The notes: generated from the letters alone by a model not told the origin. Counted from the stretch's first letter, positions 31,408 to 40,607 are shown. The stretch is DNA of 64,000 nt from Lachnospiraceae bacterium (GCA_019422065.1 JAHZEA010000002.1:12086-76085); one strand, 5' to 3'. A program made the numbers and translations.

Positions 31408-32592
31408 TCACTTTACCTCCGTTAAATATTCATCCACCGCTTTTTTAAGCAGTGCGTCTACCGTTTGTATATCTTTATTTTCAAACTGTGCTCCGGCCAT
31501 TGTAATATGTCCGCCGCCGCCTACTCTTTTAAGTATGCTTTCAACGTCTATTTTGCCGTTGCTTCTGGCACTTACATAAACCGTACCGGAGTACCTGCAC
31601 ATAACAACCGACGCTTCAACCCCTTTTATGTCCAAAAGCTCGTCGGCGGCTCTGGCACAGGCTAAATATACATTTTTATGGCTTGACTCGCAAACCGAAA
31701 AAATAACTCCTTTTTTATACATTTTAGAGCTTTCAACAGCGTTTGCCTTAGCCCTTTCCAAGGCCATAGTACTTTTAAACAGCATTCTTGCTGCCACACT
31801 GTCGGCTCCACAGCGGCATAAATAGGCTGCTGTAGAAAAAACGTGTTCTCCGGAATTCATACCAAAATTTCGCGTATCAACCATCATGCCGGCAAGTAAA
31901 GCTTCGGCCTCCAAAGGAGCTGGCTTAACCATACAAGAACACAGTATTGTGGCTACAAGCTCACAACTTGATGAAAAGTATGTTTTAATAAATATCTTTT
32001 CGGCGCCTTCAACAGGCTGTCCGCTTTCTTTATGGTGGTCAAGAACAATAGTCTTTCCGGCTTTTTCAATAGCTATAGAGCTTTCTACAAGCCTTGAGGC
32101 ATGTGTGTCGCATAATATAACAAGACACTGGCTGTTTATTTTTTTCTCAGCCTCAGCCACAGTTACAAAAACACCGTCATATTCCTTGTTAACAGCAAAC
32201 TTATCGTATATGTCCTTAACGGCAAATATATCTGTGCCCATTATAATATGGCACTCTTTGCCTAAAGCACGGCATATAGCATAAATTCCAGTACATGCAC
32301 CAAAGCTGTCAAAATCCGCCCTTTTATGACCCATTAAATAGACATATTTAAAATGCTTTATACTATTTACAACTTCTTTAGTCATTTCAGGCTCAACAGA
32401 ATATTTTTTGCTGCTTAAAACATGTGTTATAAGAAAAGCCGCAAATGCGGCAAAAACTGCCGAAATTAAAGCAAAAATTATAATGCTTGGCATAAAAAGC
32501 GAAGAAACTATAATAAAAAGTGCCATAAGCAGCATAAAAATGCGCCCGGCAGGCTTTAATTCGCCAAATAAATATTTAAGAGTACACTTCAA
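31408..32592 (-). CDS. DHH/DHHA1 phosphodiesterase, short GdpP-like (membrane-anchored)
   Basis: A 394-residue protein, TTG start at 32592 behind GGAGG. Two membrane segments (about 17-57) are followed directly by a DHH domain (MGHKRADFDSFGA at 87-99, LDHHK at 184-188) and a DHHA1 domain (KRVGGGGHITMAGA at 355-368). The active-site motifs are those of cyclic-di-AMP phosphodiesterase GdpP. Typical GdpP is about 650-670 residues with a degenerate PAS and a GGDEF domain between the TM and DHH parts; both are missing here. It sits before rplI-dnaB, the usual place of gdpP. Likely role: c-di-AMP hydrolysis without the haem/nucleotide input domains. Confidence 0.85.
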   Translation of the reverse strand: MKCTLKYLFGELKPAGRIFMLLMALFIIVSSLFMPSIIIFALISAVFAAFAAFLITHVLSSKKYSVEPEMTKEVVNSIKHFKYVYLMGHKRADFDSFGACTGIYAICRALGKECHIIMGTDIFAVKDIYDKFAVNKEYDGVFVTVAEAEKKINSQCLVILCDTHASRLVESSIAIEKAGKTIVLDHHKESGQPVEGAEKIFIKTYFSSSCELVATILCSCMVKPAPLEAEALLAGMMVDTRNFGMNSGEHVFSTAAYLCRCGADSVAARMLFKSTMALERAKANAVESSKMYKKGVIFSVCESSHKNVYLACARAADELLDIKGVEASVVMCRYSGTVYVSARSNGKIDVESILKRVGGGGHITMAGAQFENKDIQTVDALLKKAVDEYLTEVK

Positions 32593-32610
32593 ATTCTTCT
32601 GCCTCCGGTG

Positions 32611-33459
32611 TTATTTTAATATATTATATGTACCCAAAAGCTTAAAGAAATTTGTCTTTCTTTCCAGCATTTTAAGCGCGTCTTTCCTGTCAAGGTAATT
32701 TTCGCATTCAATATCCACGTAAAAAATATAAGTACCTAAATGGTCTTTCATAGGTCTTGACTCTATTTTAGTCATGTTTATGTCCCAAATAGACAATATA
32801 TCAAGGGCACGGTAAAGTTCTCCCGGTCTGTGGCATGTTGAAAAAACAACACTTGTTTTGCCTTCTTCCACATTACTTGTATCTTGTTTTGTAACGGCAA
32901 AAAACCTTGTTTCGTTATGACTTTTATCTTGTATGCCGCTGTCTACTATTTGTAATGAGTAAATATCGGCGGCACTTTGGGTTGAAATAGCAAAATAATC
33001 GTCATTGCTTTGACTTACTATTTTAGCCGCTTCAGAGTTGGAAAGAACCTGTATTGTTTCTACATCAGGATAATTTTCTTCAAGATATTTTTTGCACTGT
33101 GCCAAAGACTGAGGGTGCGAGAATATTTTTTTAGGCCTTCTGCCGGCACACTGCGGTCTTGTCATTAAATTATGGCTTATAGGTATAACTATTTCACTTT
33201 TAATAAAAAGATTAACATCGAATATAAGTGAGTCTATAGTATAATTAACAGTGCCTTCTATTGAGTTTTCAAAAGGCACAACGCCTTCGTCTATTTCGCC
33301 GTTATCTACAGCTTTAATAACAGATGGTATTTTGGAAAATGGCACCAAAACATATTCTCTATTAAGTGAATTGGCATATTTAATTGCCGCCATCTGTGAA
33401 AAAGTGCCTTCCGGCCCCAAATAACCTATTTTATAACTTTCTTTATAACCGGTATTCAT
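32611..33459 (-). CDS. pheA: Prephenate dehydratase
   Basis: A 282-residue monofunctional enzyme turning prephenate into phenylpyruvate for phenylalanine synthesis. The catalytic domain has YLGPEGTFSQMAA, VPFENSIEGTVNYTID and the NETRFFAVTK block with the catalytic Thr-Arg-Phe triad. The C-terminal ACT domain (RPGELYRALDILSIWDINMTKIESRP) binds phenylalanine for feedback inhibition. It is first in an operon with the DHH phosphodiesterase (18 bases downstream), rplI and dnaB. Confidence 0.96.
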   Translation of the reverse strand: MNTGYKESYKIGYLGPEGTFSQMAAIKYANSLNREYVLVPFSKIPSVIKAVDNGEIDEGVVPFENSIEGTVNYTIDSLIFDVNLFIKSEIVIPISHNLMTRPQCAGRRPKKIFSHPQSLAQCKKYLEENYPDVETIQVLSNSEAAKIVSQSNDDYFAISTQSAADIYSLQIVDSGIQDKSHNETRFFAVTKQDTSNVEEGKTSVVFSTCHRPGELYRALDILSIWDINMTKIESRPMKDHLGTYIFYVDIECENYLDRKDALKMLERKTNFFKLLGTYNILK

Positions 33460-33495
33460 TCATAATTACCCCTAATCTTGTTAATTAATCATATT

Positions 33496-33524
33496 ATTTT
33501 ATCATATTACAAAAACAATAACAA
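33496..33524 (-). promoter_or_regulatory. Sigma-A promoter of pheA-gdpP-rplI-dnaB
   Basis: Minus strand TTGTTA (33524-33519), 17-base spacer, TAAAAT (33501-33496). Confidence 0.6.
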
Positions 33525-33600
33525 TACCGGTTAAAATAATGCAATATATTTACAATTCAGTAAAAGTTAAGAATTATTCTATTTTCCGTTCAAATATTTG

Positions 33601-33609
33601 TGCTATACT
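33601..33609 (+). promoter_or_regulatory. Extended -10 promoter of the CPBP protease gene
   Basis: TGC followed by TATACT at 33604-33609; the -35 region is poor, consistent with an extended -10 promoter. Confidence 0.45.
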
Positions 33610-33640
33610 ATAAAAAAATAAATTTAGGAGAATTAGTAAT

Positions 33641-34564
33641 ATGACAAAATCCGTATTTCGTGGCAATCTGGCCGCTTTAATCCTTTTGCTTAACATGGTT
33701 TTTTACGATTTATACGCCGGGCCTTTATTAGCGCTCCTTCCTAAAATACCTTTGGTGTTAAGTATAGCCGGTGATGTTTTAATGTTTGTTCCGCCTGCTA
33801 TAATTTATTTTTTAATATCATCTAAAGGCAAAGGATTTTTATGTGACACGTTTAATATTAAAGAACTTGACGTGTTAAATATTTTATTGATAGTTGTTAT
33901 ATCAATATTTATACAGCCGTTTCTTATGTCGGTTTCAGCCGTTACATCGCTGTTTTTCCCAAACGCGGCTTCGGACTATCTTCAGTCAATGGCAGATTTA
34001 CCGGCGCTTTCAACACTTATTATTACATCGCTTCTGCCGGCATTTTTTGAGGAATTGTTTTTCCGCGGCATTGTGTTTTCAAACTTCAGAAAGTTAAGCC
34101 CCGTTAAGGCTTGTGTTTTATGCGGATTGCTATTTGGTATGGCACATTTAAACTTCCAGCAGTTTTCATACGCGTTTTTAATGGGCTGTATATTCTGCTA
34201 TTTTGTGCATAAAACAGGCTCTATATTTTCATCAATACTGTCGCATTTTCTTATTAATGGTTCACAGACCATACTTTCGGCACTTTCGCTTAAAATGGCT
34301 GCCGCAAACCCACAAGCCATTGAAGCAGCACAAAACACGCAGGCAACTATACAAGATTTAATACCATTTTTCTACTTAACGCTTTTGTCGCTTATACCTC
34401 TTGCCTTTGCATTTTTCTTCTTTAATCTGCATAACAGCAAAAACATAGCAAATGGTATTAATGAAAGCGATGAAAATACAGTTTATTCGCCTAAACAGAA
34501 TATAATAAACTGGCCTTTAATAATTTCTATTATAATATTTTTATTTTACGCTTTTTCTTTTTAA
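33641..34564 (+). CDS. CPBP family intramembrane glutamic endopeptidase
   Basis: A 307-residue polytopic membrane protein with about eight hydrophobic segments. The three CPBP (Abi/CAAX protease) motifs are intact: EELFFRG with Glu137, Glu138 and Arg142; FGMAHLNF with His169; SHFLIN with His202. These residues form the glutamate/His active site in the membrane. Family members process prenylated or regulatory membrane proteins or protect against bacteriocins; the bacterial substrate is unknown. It is monocistronic, divergent from pheA. Confidence 0.9.
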   Translation: MTKSVFRGNLAALILLLNMVFYDLYAGPLLALLPKIPLVLSIAGDVLMFVPPAIIYFLISSKGKGFLCDTFNIKELDVLNILLIVVISIFIQPFLMSVSAVTSLFFPNAASDYLQSMADLPALSTLIITSLLPAFFEELFFRGIVFSNFRKLSPVKACVLCGLLFGMAHLNFQQFSYAFLMGCIFCYFVHKTGSIFSSILSHFLINGSQTILSALSLKMAAANPQAIEAAQNTQATIQDLIPFFYLTLLSLIPLAFAFFFFNLHNSKNIANGINESDENTVYSPKQNIINWPLIISIIIFLFYAFSF

Positions 34565-34568
34565 AAAC

Positions 34569-34606
34569 AAAACCCCGTTTAAGCTCTTGGCCTAAACAGG
34601 GTTTTT
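34569..34606. terminator. Bidirectional terminator between the CPBP gene and sipL
   Basis: Stem AAAACCCCGTTTA / TAAACAGGGTTTT (one mismatch) with T-tracts on both strands. Confidence 0.75.
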
Positions 34607-34612
34607 ATTATT

Positions 34613-36154
34613 TTATACTCTGCGCATAATTAATATTTTTTTCTTATCTTTTAAATCTTCTTCTTTTTCCATGTTGTTTATAGAAAGTATATCTTCTTTA
34701 ACGGCACCGTATTTTTTAGATATATCCCAAAGTGTTTCGCCGTTTTGCACTGTATATATAACAGCTGCCGGAAGCACTGCACTGTCGGCATTTTCGTCTT
34801 TTTTAATATCTGATACAACTTCTATTTCGTCAAGTTTTAAAGCCTCAGCGTCACAGGAGAGATTAACTGTTACCTCAACCTCACTGCTGTTCATAATATT
34901 AAACGCAACACCTTCTACCCGTACATCAGCTGTTATTAAATCCCCTTCACTTACACCGGACATATCCATTTCCTGATGAAACGGTATATAAGCCTTCATT
35001 GAATAAACAGGCCTTGCGTCATCACGGGCGATATACAAAACCGTAATATCCGCCACACCTTCTACGGCTACACTTCCGTTTTGAGGGTATACACTATCTA
35101 CAGACACATTTCCTTCAGCGCCTATAACCTGCATTATATCGGCGCCTGTATTGCCTCCTGCCGTACCCTTTAAATTAAATCTGGCTTTGTTTCTGCCGGT
35201 AAAAACAGGCATTGTTATTTTTTCTGTTTCAGTCTCATAAGCGCTGTTTACACAGTATGCGTCTTTTACATATGTAATCTTTTCGTCCTCAAAAACGTCT
35301 GTCACTTCATTAAACACAGCGTCTATGTCTATAATTCGGTTTTCACCGCTGCTGTCTTCAAAGGCTCCGGCTTTAACGTTTGATACATCAATGCGGCTTA
35401 TGGCGTGCATATCCTCTGTTATGTCATCATTATCCACCGTATGCTCAAAAGGTACCTGAAAATGTGCTGTATCAGCAAGAGTACCGTCGTTTGTAGTATA
35501 TAACAAATCCACATTTAAGTTGCCTGTAATTCTGTATCCTCCACGCATTGCTCTTGTGTCTATATCACTTAATGTATAAAACTGAGTCAGTATTTCCTCT
35601 ACTTCATGCTTTGGTGAGGGAATGGAGTATGTTTCGTGAATGTCAAAATCAGTCTTGTCTTGGGACACATGATTTCTTACTGTTTTTTCACCTATAAGCA
35701 GCTGTGTGCCGTCGTTTAAAGCGTCAGGCGATAACGAAACGCACTGGCAGCTTTTATACTCCCTAACCTCTATTGTAATAACCGCTTTAACCGAAACTTT
35801 GCGCTCATTTATTTTTCTGAATTCAAAGTGGTCGTCATAAGCACGAATGTTTATACAGTCATCTTTTTCGAGGCCGTCTATATTCATTATATCCTCAAAA
35901 TTAGTTACATTTAAAACAGCTGAAACCGGGTTGTCGCTGTCTTTTGATATGTAAACTATGCAAGATGTAAGAGTACCTTTAAAACTTATTCTTCCGTCGG
36001 TTACATTACGAAAAGTTATAACCGGCTTAACGCTTTCGGATATTATTTCTTTTATATCCGGCTGTGTGTCTGAAATTATAATTTCACCTTCAACAGTTAT
36101 CTGCATTAAGTCGCTGTTTTTAATAAACTCTGTTTTAAGTAATTTTTTATCCAT
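34613..36154 (-). CDS. sipL: SipL-like spore envelope protein (three SPOCS/DUF3794 domains and LysM)
   Basis: A 513-residue protein with repeated SPOCS (DUF3794) domains, at about residues 30-150, 185-310 and 335-440, each ending in a beta-rich VPFxHxxD/IPFHQEMDM-type stretch. A C-terminal LysM domain follows (VIYTVQNGETLWDISKKYG, 463-510). This order and length match SipL of Clostridioides difficile (about 520 residues), which binds SpoIVA on the forespore surface and is needed for coat assembly. It is monocistronic. A mother-cell sigma-E promoter would be expected, and a weak candidate lies at 36192-36219. Assignment rests on architecture. Confidence 0.82.
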   Translation of the reverse strand: MDKKLLKTEFIKNSDLMQITVEGEIIISDTQPDIKEIISESVKPVITFRNVTDGRISFKGTLTSCIVYISKDSDNPVSAVLNVTNFEDIMNIDGLEKDDCINIRAYDDHFEFRKINERKVSVKAVITIEVREYKSCQCVSLSPDALNDGTQLLIGEKTVRNHVSQDKTDFDIHETYSIPSPKHEVEEILTQFYTLSDIDTRAMRGGYRITGNLNVDLLYTTNDGTLADTAHFQVPFEHTVDNDDITEDMHAISRIDVSNVKAGAFEDSSGENRIIDIDAVFNEVTDVFEDEKITYVKDAYCVNSAYETETEKITMPVFTGRNKARFNLKGTAGGNTGADIMQVIGAEGNVSVDSVYPQNGSVAVEGVADITVLYIARDDARPVYSMKAYIPFHQEMDMSGVSEGDLITADVRVEGVAFNIMNSSEVEVTVNLSCDAEALKLDEIEVVSDIKKDENADSAVLPAAVIYTVQNGETLWDISKKYGAVKEDILSINNMEKEEDLKDKKKILIMRRV

Positions 36155-36191
36155 TGCTAAACCCTCCCTATACCTGCTTTTCCTCTATGAA

Positions 36192-36219
36192 ATTATATTT
36201 CCAAACACATTTATAATGC
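36192..36219 (-). promoter_or_regulatory. Possible sigma-E-like promoter of sipL
   Basis: Minus strand GCATTAT (36219-36213), 13-base spacer, AATATAAT (36199-36192). It resembles the sigma-E pattern loosely; the -10 lacks the CATA start. Low confidence. Confidence 0.25.
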
Positions 36220-36227
36220 CTGCAAAA

Positions 36228-36267
36228 AAAAGCGCTTTTATGCCTTTAACAGCATAAAAACGCTTTT
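36228..36267 (-). terminator. Terminator of the pheB-hom-thrB-lysC operon
   Basis: 16-bp stem with one mismatch, arms at 36228-36243 and 36252-36267; the minus strand ends in eight T. Confidence 0.85.
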
Positions 36268-36290
36268 AAATATCATTTATTTACTTGTTG

Positions 36291-37517
36291 TTAGTTCTTT
36301 CTCATGGAAGCGGACGCCAAATTAAATTTGTCGTGAATGGCGATTATAGCGTTTTCAACGTCTTTTTCCTCCACTACAACACTTATTTTAATTTCTGATG
36401 TGGAAATCATCTTAATATTAACTCCAGCGTCATAAAGTGCCTCAAACATAAGGGATGCAACACCAGGATGTGTAGCCATGCCTGCGCCTACAATAGAAAC
36501 CTTTGCAACACCGTCTGTTGATGTTATTTCTTTAGCGCTTATTTTGTCGCGGCTATTTGTAAGAAGCTCAAGAGCCTGTGGCTTATCCTCTGCAGCTACA
36601 GTAAATGAAATAGCTGTTGTATGGTTAGCACCGTTTGACTGAACAATAATATCAACTGAAATATTGTGCTTTTCAAGTATAGAGAATATTTCAAAAGCCC
36701 TGCCAGGCTGGTCATCAATACCTCTTATTGTAATAATAGCCTGATTTTTATCTGAAGCAACTCCGCTTATAAGCATTTTTTCCACTTTAGAATCCTCCTT
36801 AACTACTGTACCTTTATCTCTTGTAAGGCTTGAACGGACTACCAGCTCAACATTGTATTTCTGCGCAAGCTCAACAGAGCGTGTATGCAGAACTTTAGCG
36901 CCTAATGAAGCAAGCTCCGCCATTTCGTTATATCCAATTTCATCTAACTTTCTTGCATCTTTAACAACTCTTGGGTCTGCTGTATAAACACCATCAACAT
37001 CAGTGTATATTTCGCATAAATCCGCGCCTAATACAGCTGCTATAGCAACTGCTGATGTATCAGAACCGCCTCTGCCAAGTGTTGTAATATCGTCAAACTT
37101 ATTTACACCTTGGAAGCCTGTAACAAGAACAATATTCTTTCTTTCAAGCTCCATTTTAATTCTCTCGCGGCCTATAGTTTTAATTTTGGCATTTGAATAA
37201 ACCGAAGTTGTAGCTATACCAACCTGCATAGCGTTAAGGGATATAGCCTTATAACCCATTTTCTCAAGAGCCATAGCCATAAGAGCTACTGACTGCTGTT
37301 CGCCTGTTGAAAGGAGCATATCCATTTCCCTTTTAGATGGGTTAGGGTTTATCTCGTGGGCCTTTTCGATTAAATCGTCTGTGGTATCACCCTGAGCAGA
37401 CAAAATAACAACTACATCATTGCCTTTGTCATAAGTTTCTGCTATTCTGCCTGCTACGTTAAATATTCTTTCTGCGTTAGCTACGGAGCTGCCTCCGAAT
37501 TTCTGAACTACTAACAA
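36291..37517 (-). CDS. lysC: Aspartokinase
   Basis: A 408-residue monofunctional aspartate kinase, the first step to Lys, Thr and Met. The kinase domain starts VVQKFGGSSVANAERI, has LSAQGDTTDDLI and GRGGSDTSAVAIAAVL, then EIYTDVDGVYTADPR. Two C-terminal ACT domains (from about residue 260) give allosteric control. The start is TTG at 37517, seven bases after GGAGG. It is the last gene of the pheB-hom-thrB-lysC operon; there is no lysine riboswitch before it, so control would be at the operon promoter or allosteric. Confidence 0.96.
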   Translation of the reverse strand: MLVVQKFGGSSVANAERIFNVAGRIAETYDKGNDVVVILSAQGDTTDDLIEKAHEINPNPSKREMDMLLSTGEQQSVALMAMALEKMGYKAISLNAMQVGIATTSVYSNAKIKTIGRERIKMELERKNIVLVTGFQGVNKFDDITTLGRGGSDTSAVAIAAVLGADLCEIYTDVDGVYTADPRVVKDARKLDEIGYNEMAELASLGAKVLHTRSVELAQKYNVELVVRSSLTRDKGTVVKEDSKVEKMLISGVASDKNQAIITIRGIDDQPGRAFEIFSILEKHNISVDIIVQSNGANHTTAISFTVAAEDKPQALELLTNSRDKISAKEITSTDGVAKVSIVGAGMATHPGVASLMFEALYDAGVNIKMISTSEIKISVVVEEKDVENAIIAIHDKFNLASASMRKN

Positions 37518-37547
37518 GTTATTTCCTCCTGTCTATAATTAGCTTTA

Positions 37548-38453
37548 TTAGCTTTCTATTATTCTGGCACCAATTAAATCAGGTTTTAAAATTTCAAGGT
37601 CCCAGTGATGGTCTTTAATAGAAGAAAGATAAGCATTCATATTAACGGCAAATTCGTCGGCTATATCGTCTGTTATTACACTTACCAGTGTTGGACCGGC
37701 ACCGCTTAAATAAGAACCTTTTGAGCCGTATTTATCGGCAGCTTTAAATATTCCATCCATACCCGGCACAAGCTGCATACGGTATGGCTGATGAAGTCTG
37801 TCGTCCATAGCCATTTTAAGGTTATCTATATTGCCTGTTATCATTGAAGCTACAAGAAGTGCGGCTCTAGATGAGTTGAATATTGCGTCTTTTCTTAATA
37901 CAGTATGCGGAAGTATGTTTCTTGATTTTTCAGTTGGCACCGGAAAATCCGGTATCATAACAGCAAAAGAAAGGTTATCCGGCATGCTTACTTTAACATG
38001 GCGCATTTCGTCTTGACTCATGGCACCTATTACCATACCGCCTAAAAGCGCCGGATTGGAGTTATCCGGATGGCCTTCTATCTGTGCCGCTATCTGTGAA
38101 AGGTCGTCTGTGCTGTAGTGGCAGCCTGAAAGGTCATTTGCGGCAATAAGTCCCGCAACAATACATGCAGCTGAACTGCCTAATCCTCTTGTATGAGGTA
38201 TGTAATCCTCCTGAATAAGCCTTACCCCCGGCATAGGCTTTCCTACCATATCAAAAAAGTCCTTCATTGTTTTGTATATAAGATTATTCTCGTCGGTAGG
38301 TATTTTAAGACCTTGGTTTTTGTTAATTAAAATCTGAAGGCCTTCTTCAATTTCAACATACCACAAATGATTATATTTCTGGAATGCTATACCTACGCTG
38401 TCAAAACCCGACCCCATGTTAGCTGATGTTGCCGGTACTATTATATGTTTCAT
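37548..38453 (-). CDS. thrB: Homoserine kinase
   Basis: A 301-residue GHMP-family kinase phosphorylating homoserine for threonine synthesis. Motif 1 is PATSANMGSGFDSVG (residues 7-21), the ATP loop is TRGLGSSAACIVAGL and the third motif GSYLSGAGPTLVSVI. It lies between hom and lysC, with four bases after the hom stop and 30 before lysC. No threonine synthase is in the window. Confidence 0.96.
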   Translation of the reverse strand: MKHIIVPATSANMGSGFDSVGIAFQKYNHLWYVEIEEGLQILINKNQGLKIPTDENNLIYKTMKDFFDMVGKPMPGVRLIQEDYIPHTRGLGSSAACIVAGLIAANDLSGCHYSTDDLSQIAAQIEGHPDNSNPALLGGMVIGAMSQDEMRHVKVSMPDNLSFAVMIPDFPVPTEKSRNILPHTVLRKDAIFNSSRAALLVASMITGNIDNLKMAMDDRLHQPYRMQLVPGMDGIFKAADKYGSKGSYLSGAGPTLVSVITDDIADEFAVNMNAYLSSIKDHHWDLEILKPDLIGARIIES

Positions 38454-38456
38454 TTC

Positions 38457-39698
38457 TTATTCCTCCACATGGATTACATTAAAAATTTCTTTAACGGCTG
38501 AAGCGTTTTTAAGCTCATTAACTTTGTCACAAACGCTTTTTTCCGTTTCTTGGCCTGTAATAAAGGCAAACTCGTTATTAAGTCCCTCAATAACAGTAAA
38601 TTTAACATCACCGAACAAGTCGTTAACAGCCTTTTCCGCTCCTGATTTATTTTCAAAACCAATTCTTATAAAAGCTTTTACAGCGGATTTTTCCGGACTT
38701 AAAACATGAAGCTGCTCATTTACATTCCAATCAATAGGCGAATAAATGCCTTTTCTTTTAACAATATCAATTATATCACCCACAACGGCTGCTGCTGTAG
38801 GAAGTTTGCCGGCACCACTGCCGTAATACATTGTTTCACCGGACATATTGCCTTTAACAAATATTGCGTTATATGCATTGTTTACAGAAGCAAGGGGATG
38901 ATTACAGCTTATAAGGCATGGAGCAACTTTGGCTGCCACCCCTAAAGGCGTTTTTTCGCTTTCACCTATAAGTTTTATAACGCAGTTAAGCTTTTTAGCA
39001 TACTGAATATCAGCGCTTGTAATTTTTGTTATGCCTTCTGTATGTATCTCTTTATAGTTAACAGTAGCGCCAAAAGCAACAGAAGAAAGTATGGCTATTT
39101 TACGGCAGGCGTCGTGCCCCTCTACATCGGCTGTAGGGTCGGCCTCTGCATAGCCCAGCTTTTGAGCTTCTTTAAGCACATCCTCAAAATCCCGGCCTTC
39201 TTCCGTCATTTTGGTAAGTATAAAATTAGTTGTGCCGTTTAATATGCCTTCTATCTTTTCAATATCATCAGATGTAAGAGATGTATTTAAAGGCCTAATA
39301 ATAGGTATTGTACCACCGCAGCTGGCTTCAAAGAAATAATTAACATTATACTTTTCGGCTAGCTTCAAAAGCTCTGGGCCTTTTTCGGCAACTAAAGCTT
39401 TATTGCTTGTTACAACACTCTTACCTTTTTCAATTGCTAACTTGCTGTAAGTAAATGCCGGCTCAACACCTCCCATAACCTCAGCTATTATGTTTATGCT
39501 CTCATCGTTTAATATATCTTCAAAGTTATGAGTGAGAATACTCTCAACATTATCCCCCGGAAAATCACGTAAATCAAGTACTTTTTTTACTTTTATTTTT
39601 TCACCGGTTTTGCGCTCAATTATGTCTTTGTTAACATCCAGTACTTCGTATACTCCTGAGCCTACGGTGCCATAACCTAAAATACCAATTCCAACCAT
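38457..39698 (-). CDS. hom: Homoserine dehydrogenase
   Basis: A 413-residue NAD(P)H-dependent homoserine dehydrogenase. The Rossmann motif is GILGYGTVGSGVYEVL, followed by VVTSNKALVAEKG, FEASCGGTIPIIRPL and ILNGTTNFILTKM, with the catalytic Lys in AEADPTADVEGHDACRKIAIL. The last 75 residues are an ACT domain for feedback control by threonine. The ribosome site overlaps the end of pheB, six bases before the start. Confidence 0.96.
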   Translation of the reverse strand: MVGIGILGYGTVGSGVYEVLDVNKDIIERKTGEKIKVKKVLDLRDFPGDNVESILTHNFEDILNDESINIIAEVMGGVEPAFTYSKLAIEKGKSVVTSNKALVAEKGPELLKLAEKYNVNYFFEASCGGTIPIIRPLNTSLTSDDIEKIEGILNGTTNFILTKMTEEGRDFEDVLKEAQKLGYAEADPTADVEGHDACRKIAILSSVAFGATVNYKEIHTEGITKITSADIQYAKKLNCVIKLIGESEKTPLGVAAKVAPCLISCNHPLASVNNAYNAIFVKGNMSGETMYYGSGAGKLPTAAAVVGDIIDIVKRKGIYSPIDWNVNEQLHVLSPEKSAVKAFIRIGFENKSGAEKAVNDLFGDVKFTVIEGLNNEFAFITGQETEKSVCDKVNELKNASAVKEIFNVIHVEE

Positions 39699-39704
39699 AT
39701 AAGT

Positions 39705-40148
39705 TTACTCCCTCGCAATTATATTTAAAGAAATAACCCCCGGCAAACTTTCAACATTGTCCATTAAATGCCCAATATCCTTGTCCATTGCATTAGTTTC
39801 AATGGAAATTGTAACATTGGCAATACCGTTAATAGGTATATTCTGATTAATTGTAAGTATATTTGCTCCTGCGGCGGCTACTGAGTTAAGCACAGCAGAA
39901 AGTACGCCCTTTGTATCGTCAAGGTTAATGCCAAAAGTAACCGTTTTGCCTCTTGTATTTTCATATAAAGGAAAAACTGCATCACGATATTTATAAAATG
40001 CGCTTCTGCTTATGCCAACATTATTAACGGCATCTTGAACCGTTTTTTCTCTGCCACTGGCCAAAAGATTTTTTACATCCATTACTTTTAAAAATATTTC
40101 AGGTAAAACACTTTTATCAACTATATAAAATTTCTTATCTTCTTTCAT
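39705..40148 (-). CDS. pheB: ACT domain-containing protein, UPF0735 (PheB-like)
   Basis: A 147-residue protein of UPF0735. An N-terminal helical part (KFYIVDKSVLPEIFLKVMDVKNLL, then NNVGISRSAFYKYRDAVFPLY, which looks like a small HTH) precedes a C-terminal ACT domain (KGVLSAVLNSVAAAGANILTINQNIP). The ORF starts at a GTG (40169), but GGAGG fits the ATG at 40148 and gives the family's usual length. As first gene of pheB-hom-thrB-lysC it may sense an amino acid and regulate the operon; this is inference. Confidence 0.88.
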   Translation of the reverse strand: MKEDKKFYIVDKSVLPEIFLKVMDVKNLLASGREKTVQDAVNNVGISRSAFYKYRDAVFPLYENTRGKTVTFGINLDDTKGVLSAVLNSVAAAGANILTINQNIPINGIANVTISIETNAMDKDIGHLMDNVESLPGVISLNIIARE

Positions 40149-40196
40149 TTCAGCCTCCGGTTCTTTCACATAAAAACATTTGTGCTTACGTGGTAG

Positions 40197-40225
40197 AATA
40201 TATCATTATTTCGGCATAAATTCAA
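40197..40225 (-). promoter_or_regulatory. Sigma-A promoter of pheB-hom-thrB-lysC
   Basis: Minus strand TTGAAT (40225-40220), 17-base spacer, TATATT (40202-40197). Confidence 0.65.
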
Positions 40226-40250
40226 GTGTTTTACATTAAAAAAATGAATA

Positions 40251-40607
40251 TTATAAAAGAATATCTGCATAAGCGTCTTCTTTAAACCCAACAAGGGCAA
40301 AATCATCGCCTATTACCAAAGGACGCTTAACAAGCATTCCGTCTGTTGAAAGCAAATCAAGCATTTCATCCTCACTTAAGCTATCCATTTTGCTTCTTAA
40401 GTTAAGAGATTTATAAACATTGCCGCTTGTATTAAATAACTTTCTTGCAGGAAGTCCGCTTTTTAAAATTACTTCCTTAAGTTCTTCTTTTGTAGGTTTT
40501 TGTTCAACAATATGCCTGTCTGTAAAATTAATATTATTTTCCTCAAGCCATTTTTTTGCTTTTCTACAAGTTGAGCATTTAGGATATTCAATAAATAGTA
40601 CTTTCAT
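40251..40607 (-). CDS. ArsC/Spx/MgsR family thioredoxin-fold protein
   Basis: A 118-residue protein with the redox CSTC pair at residues 11-14 (YPKCSTCRKAKKWLEENN), a DRHIVEQKPTKEELKE block and the RPLVIGDDFALVGF segment typical of the ArsC/Spx superfamily. The Cys-x-x-Cys and the absence of an Arg-rich Spx C-terminus favour the YusI/ArsC-like branch over Spx. The function may be redox-linked; arsenate reduction is not supported by any ars gene nearby. Own promoter at 40675-40703. Confidence 0.85.
   Translation of the reverse strand: MKVLFIEYPKCSTCRKAKKWLEENNINFTDRHIVEQKPTKEELKEVILKSGLPARKLFNTSGNVYKSLNLRSKMDSLSEDEMLDLLSTDGMLVKRPLVIGDDFALVGFKEDAYADILL

Noticed and set aside
37518..37547. Lysine riboswitch before lysC
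   Set aside because: lysC lies 30 bases after thrB in an operon; there is no room for a riboswitch, and none appears before pheB.
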